This document shows positions 5,680 through 8,653 of a stretch of DNA of 8,653 nt, one piece after another. Below the pieces are notes generated by a model. The model ran no database searches and had not been told where the DNA came from. It saw nothing but the letters and a program-made list of their open reading frames with translations. This DNA comes from an uncultured Collinsella sp. (GTDB lineage: Bacteria > Actinomycetota > Coriobacteriia > Coriobacteriales > Coriobacteriaceae). The stretch covers positions 1-8,653 of the forward strand of contig CATZKS010000086.1 in NCBI GenBank assembly GCA_958421035.1. The letters run 5' to 3'. The position numbers and the translations under genes are program-made. Positions within the stretch are counted from its first letter, which is position 1; every line of letters begins with the position of its first letter.

Positions 5680-6270
5680 ATGGAACAGACGGCACGGCGC
5701 CAAGAGCAGCTGCCGGGCGCTTTTAACGGCGCCAGCACCAACAACCAGCACGGCCGCGTCCGCTGGTATCTGGTCCACACCCCCAATGGAAAAGAGCGCG
5801 AGACCTGCGAAAAGGTTCGCCGCATTATCCCGCACAACCTGATGCAGGACGCTTTTGTGATGCAAAAGGAGTTCTGGTTTAAGCGGGATGGCGCCTGGTC
5901 GCTCCAAACCAAACCCATGTACAAGGAATATTTCTTCGTCGCCACGCACGATGCCGCCGCGCTCGATAGGGCTTTGGCTCAGTTGAGCTTTGGCTGTCGT
6001 ATCGCCGGCAGTAGGGAGCGGGCGTACATGCCCATGCCGGACGATGCACAGGACTGGTACCGCAGCGTGTTGGACGACGACGGTGTTGTGCGCAACAGCG
6101 TAGCGCGCATAGAAGACGGCGTGTTGCACATAGAGCAGGGTCCCTTGGTGGGGCAAGAGGCCCGCGTTAAAAAGATCGACCGCCATAAACGCTGGTGCCT
6201 GGTAGACGTGGGCGAAGGTAACTCCGCATTTAGGGAGCTGCTACCGCTCGACGTTCCCAGCAAAACGTAA
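5680..6270 (+). CDS. loaP: Specialised NusG paralogue, LoaP/UpxY-like transcription antiterminator
   Basis: I place the start at ATG 5680, giving 196 residues, because AGAGGGGG lies seven bases upstream; an in-frame GTG at 5647 would add 11 residues without a good ribosome site. A short non-conserved head is followed by a NusG N-terminal domain beginning RWYLVHTPNGKERETCEKV (about 28-110), which contacts the RNA polymerase clamp, and ends with a KOW domain, EQGPLVGQEARVKKIDRHKR (152-171). The GPLxGxEaxVkkIDRHkR signature is that of LoaP rather than housekeeping NusG. Such proteins are recruited early in an operon and make polymerase ignore terminators across long polysaccharide or antibiotic clusters. 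Being first gene after a switchable promoter and directly before the initiating sugar transferase supports that role. The gene symbol is by family resemblance. Confidence 0.85.
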   Translation: MEQTARRQEQLPGAFNGASTNNQHGRVRWYLVHTPNGKERETCEKVRRIIPHNLMQDAFVMQKEFWFKRDGAWSLQTKPMYKEYFFVATHDAAALDRALAQLSFGCRIAGSRERAYMPMPDDAQDWYRSVLDDDGVVRNSVARIEDGVLHIEQGPLVGQEARVKKIDRHKRWCLVDVGEGNSAFRELLPLDVPSKT

Positions 6271-6348
6271 GGGAGACGTCGCACTGGCAATTCGTTCGCA
6301 TTTTTGAATATACCGATTGGGGGATCCCTGGGGAACGGGGATGTATTT

Positions 6349-7104
6349 TTGACTGTGGCTGCTAAAGAAGTAACAAAGAGCTGTGCGCCTGCGGGGGCGG
6401 CACTGATTGCCCAGGCCATGGACCGGCGCGAGGGCGCCGGCCGTTACAAGGCCATGCAATCCATCATGGACTGGGACCGCTCGCGCTTGGCATATAGGGC
6501 AGTGAAGCGCGCATTCGACATCGTGTTCAGCGGTGCCGTGCTCGTCGTCATCGCTGTGCCCAGCCTGGTGCTGGCCGCGGCCATCCGACTGGAGAGCGAG
6601 GGCAGCCCCTTCTATAGTCAGATCCGCGTTGGCCGCACCCGTCCCGACGGTAGTTTGACTACCTTCCGCATGTGGAAGTTCCGCTCCATGTACAAGGACG
6701 CCGACGAGCGCCTCGCCGAGCTCAGGGAGCAGAACGAGATCGCCGGCGCCATGTTCAAGATGAAGAATGACCCGCGTGTCACCAAGATTGGAAAGATCAT
6801 CCGCAAGCACTCCATCGACGAGTTCCCGCAGTTCCTGAACGTGTTCATGGGTCAGATGTCCGTCGTCGGCCCGCGCCCGCCGCTGCCCAACGAGGTCGCG
6901 GAGTATACCGAGTACGACCTGCAGCGCTTGGCTGTGAAGCCGGGCATTACCGGCTGGTGGCAGGTGACTGACCGCAACGATACCGACTTCGACGGCATGG
7001 TCCGCCGTGATTTGGAGTACATCGCCAAGCGCGGCCCCATCACGGACTTGAAGATTGTTCTCCTCACGGTCGTTGAGGTCTTTACCGGTGGAGGTGCTTG
7101 CTAA
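6349..7104 (+). CDS. Undecaprenyl-phosphate sugar phosphotransferase (initiating phosphoglycosyl transferase)
   Basis: This monotopic phosphoglycosyl transferase moves a sugar-1-phosphate from a nucleotide sugar onto undecaprenyl phosphate, starting the repeat unit at the inner membrane face. From a TTG at 6349 it is 251 residues. Motifs in order: YRAVKRAFDIVFSG then a hydrophobic re-entrant helix (about 57-80), GSPFYSQIRVGR (85-96), FRMWKFRSM (107-114), the catalytic Asp-Glu pair D157-E158 in HSIDEFPQF, SVVGPRPPLPNEV (171-183) and KPGITGWWQV (197-206). The start is uncertain: TTG 6349 has ACGGGG at eight bases; GTG 6355, ATG 6418 and TTG 6304 are alternatives. The catalytic domain is unaffected. 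It follows the antiterminator by 78 bases and its TAA abuts the next ATG. The sugar transferred cannot be told. Confidence 0.92.
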   Translation: MTVAAKEVTKSCAPAGAALIAQAMDRREGAGRYKAMQSIMDWDRSRLAYRAVKRAFDIVFSGAVLVVIAVPSLVLAAAIRLESEGSPFYSQIRVGRTRPDGSLTTFRMWKFRSMYKDADERLAELREQNEIAGAMFKMKNDPRVTKIGKIIRKHSIDEFPQFLNVFMGQMSVVGPRPPLPNEVAEYTEYDLQRLAVKPGITGWWQVTDRNDTDFDGMVRRDLEYIAKRGPITDLKIVLLTVVEVFTGGGAC

Positions 7105-8208
7105 ATGACTGAACCGGTTAGGGTGGCTCAGGTTGTTGGCAAGATGGTTGGTGGCGGCGTCGAAGCTGTCGTTATGAATTACTATCGTCACATCGATCGC
7201 GGTAAAGTGCAGTTTGACTTTCTTGTTGATTCCGATTCGACGCTTGTTCCCCGTGACGAGATCGAATTGCTCGGTGGCAGGGTCTTTGAGATACCGCCCT
7301 ATCAGCATGTAGCTGAATACCAGCGAGAGCTTCAGCGTCTCTTTAAGCAAGAGGGCTGGAAGATTGTCCATAGTCACATCAACGCGCTTTCGGTCTTTCC
7401 TCTTCGTGCTGCGAAGAAGGCGGGTGTCCCCGTGCGTATCGCCCATAGCCACTCTACGAGTGGTAGGGGTGAGTATGCCAAGAATGCCCTGAAGGCCGTG
7501 CTGAAAACGCAATCAAACCGGTATCCGACTCACCGTTTTGCATGTAGTAAATTCGCTGGTGAATGGTTATTTGGATCGAGTTCTCAATTTGTAGTCATGC
7601 GTAATGCTGTCGACTTGTCTGTTTTCGCGCCAGATGATGAGGATCGCCTAAGGACGCGGCGATCGCTTGGTGTTGCTGATGGACAGCTTCTAATTGGGCA
7701 CATTGGTCGTTTTACAGAGCAGAAGAATCACTCATATTTGCTTAATATATTCGATCAGGTTTTAAAGATTCGTAATGATGCAGTTTTAGTTTTGGTTGGT
7801 TCTGGTCCGTTGGTTGAACAGATAAAGGACCAAGCTGATTGTCTGGGGATTAGCCATTCTGTTCGGTTTTTGGGCACTAGAAGCGACGCAGCATCTTTAT
7901 ATCGAGCATTTGATGTTTTCTGCCTGCCGAGCCTGTATGAAGGCCTCCCAATGGTCGGAGTTGAATGCCAGGCATCGCATACACCCATTCTTGCGTCTGA
8001 TACCGTTACCTCTGAGACCGCTGTTACATCCATGATGCAATTTGAATCACTTTCTAGCTCCTGTATAAAGTGGGCCGAAAGACTTATTGAGTTGAGCACA
8101 GAGGTCTTCGCGCCTGGCGACGATGCCGGTTTGCAGGTATTTGAAATTAATGCTGCGGCCAGAGTGTTATTGGATTGTTATATGACCTATTTAGGTTCTG
8201 TTGATTAA
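7105..8208 (+). CDS. Glycosyltransferase, GT4 family (EpsF/CapM-like)
   Basis: A GT-B fold retaining glycosyltransferase of 367 residues that probably adds a sugar to the lipid-linked repeat unit. The acceptor-side domain carries VGKMVGGGVEAVVMNYYRHID (starting near residue 11), typical of EpsF-like enzymes, and HSHINALS (89-96). The donor-side domain has IGRFTEQKNH (200-209), VLVGSGP (229-235) and the EX7E motif, E279 and E287, in EGLPMVGVE, which holds the nucleotide sugar. The ATG directly follows the TAA of the sugar transferase (TAAATG), with GGAGGTG inside that gene's end as ribosome site, so translation is coupled. T-ending codons and lower G+C than the preceding genes suggest separate ancestry. 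Donor and acceptor are unknown. Confidence 0.93.
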   Translation: MTEPVRVAQVVGKMVGGGVEAVVMNYYRHIDRGKVQFDFLVDSDSTLVPRDEIELLGGRVFEIPPYQHVAEYQRELQRLFKQEGWKIVHSHINALSVFPLRAAKKAGVPVRIAHSHSTSGRGEYAKNALKAVLKTQSNRYPTHRFACSKFAGEWLFGSSSQFVVMRNAVDLSVFAPDDEDRLRTRRSLGVADGQLLIGHIGRFTEQKNHSYLLNIFDQVLKIRNDAVLVLVGSGPLVEQIKDQADCLGISHSVRFLGTRSDAASLYRAFDVFCLPSLYEGLPMVGVECQASHTPILASDTVTSETAVTSMMQFESLSSSCIKWAERLIELSTEVFAPGDDAGLQVFEINAAARVLLDCYMTYLGSVD

Positions 8209-8217
8209 GGGGATAGC

Positions 8218-8653
8218 TTGACTATTACATGTTCTAAGCGAGTCGCAGTCGCGTCGTGTCATGACAAAATCAACTTTGGCAGCGTTCTTCAGGCGTACGC
8301 GACCCAGCGTGCCCTTGAGGAGCTGGGAGTTGAAGTCAATACTATTGATAAACGTGGCCTGGGTCATGCTATTTCTGAAGGACGCAATGATTACTATCTT
8401 GAGCATCTATTTGATGTAGATCTTTATCGTGCAAAGCTGGGTTTTGTAAAGCATCGCATCAAGCAGAAGCTTGATGCTGACTTTGGAAAGAAAATGGCAA
8501 AGAGGAAAAGTGCATTTTCATCTTTCGAGTCAACACATTTTAGTTTTACTCCTCAAGCCGCTTCGTTTGAAGAACTTGGGGCGCTTGTGGCTGATTATGA
8601 CAGCGTTGTTGTTGGCAGCGATCAGCTTTGGCTGCCTGTTAACATTGCTGGTA
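8218..8653 (+). CDS. Polysaccharide pyruvyl transferase family protein (5' part only)
   Basis: The frame is open from a TTG at 8218 to the right edge: 145 codons, with the C-terminus missing. The start is supported by AAGGGG (8207-8212), which overlaps the TAA of the glycosyltransferase gene, and by the family N-terminus beginning soon after. Recognisable segments are NFGSVLQAYATQRALEELG (19-37) and VVVGSDQLW (130-138), both characteristic of PF04230 pyruvyl transferases, which attach ketal-linked pyruvate from phosphoenolpyruvate to sugars of cell-surface polymers. Some members act in other capsule-linked steps, so the reaction is inferred. Base composition matches the glycosyltransferase before it. 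The coding frame is clear even though the start is not ATG. Confidence 0.85.
   Translation, partial: MTITCSKRVAVASCHDKINFGSVLQAYATQRALEELGVEVNTIDKRGLGHAISEGRNDYYLEHLFDVDLYRAKLGFVKHRIKQKLDADFGKKMAKRKSAFSSFESTHFSFTPQAASFEELGALVADYDSVVVGSDQLWLPVNIAG

Noticed and set aside
6241..7512. A 423-residue minus-strand open frame opposite the sugar transferase and glycosyltransferase
   Set aside because: It spans two plus-strand genes with complete family motifs and has no domain of its own.

Overview
The window reads as chromosomal DNA of a high-GC Gram-positive gut-type actinobacterium. Gene content and codon use suggest Coriobacteriia, perhaps Collinsella-like; this is an inference from style, not a database match. 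It has four blocks.

(1) Positions 1-2633, minus strand: two tightly coupled flavoprotein genes. The first is a DAO-fold FAD oxidoreductase with a C-terminal BFD-type [2Fe-2S] domain. The second is a pyridine-nucleotide-type FAD/NAD oxidoreductase that runs off the left edge. The pair resembles GlpA/GlpB-type dehydrogenases. A perfect 15-bp palindrome lies just upstream of the first gene, and the roughly 300-base divergent intergenic region carries four consecutive potential hairpins.

(2) Positions 2931-5354, plus strand: a small membrane protein with a double zinc ribbon, then thrS. The threonyl-tRNA synthetase is complete for editing, catalysis and anticodon binding but lacks the usual N-terminal TGS domain. 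thrS has a perfect -10 box and a 10-bp dyad in its short leader.

(3) Positions 5355-5679: two back-to-back intrinsic terminators, then a small promoter-bearing segment bounded by inverted copies of a site containing GTACAGGTTTTTGT. Each copy has A-tract/T-tract arms around a short asymmetric core, as tyrosine-recombinase sites do. I read this as a candidate invertible (phase-variable) promoter, drawn here in the ON orientation. It is the most interesting feature of the window.

(4) Positions 5680-8653, plus strand: the start of an exopolysaccharide or capsule operon. It encodes a LoaP/UpxY-like specialised NusG antiterminator, a phosphoglycosyl transferase that begins assembly on undecaprenyl phosphate, a GT4 glycosyltransferase, and a polysaccharide pyruvyl transferase cut by the right edge. 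The glycosyltransferase and pyruvyl transferase genes are visibly more A+T-rich than everything before them, suggesting an exchangeable cassette joined to a conserved head.

Proposed logic: the terminators stop thrS read-through, the orientation of the promoter decides whether the surface polysaccharide is made, the NusG paralogue lets polymerase finish the long operon, and the enzymes then assemble and decorate the polymer.
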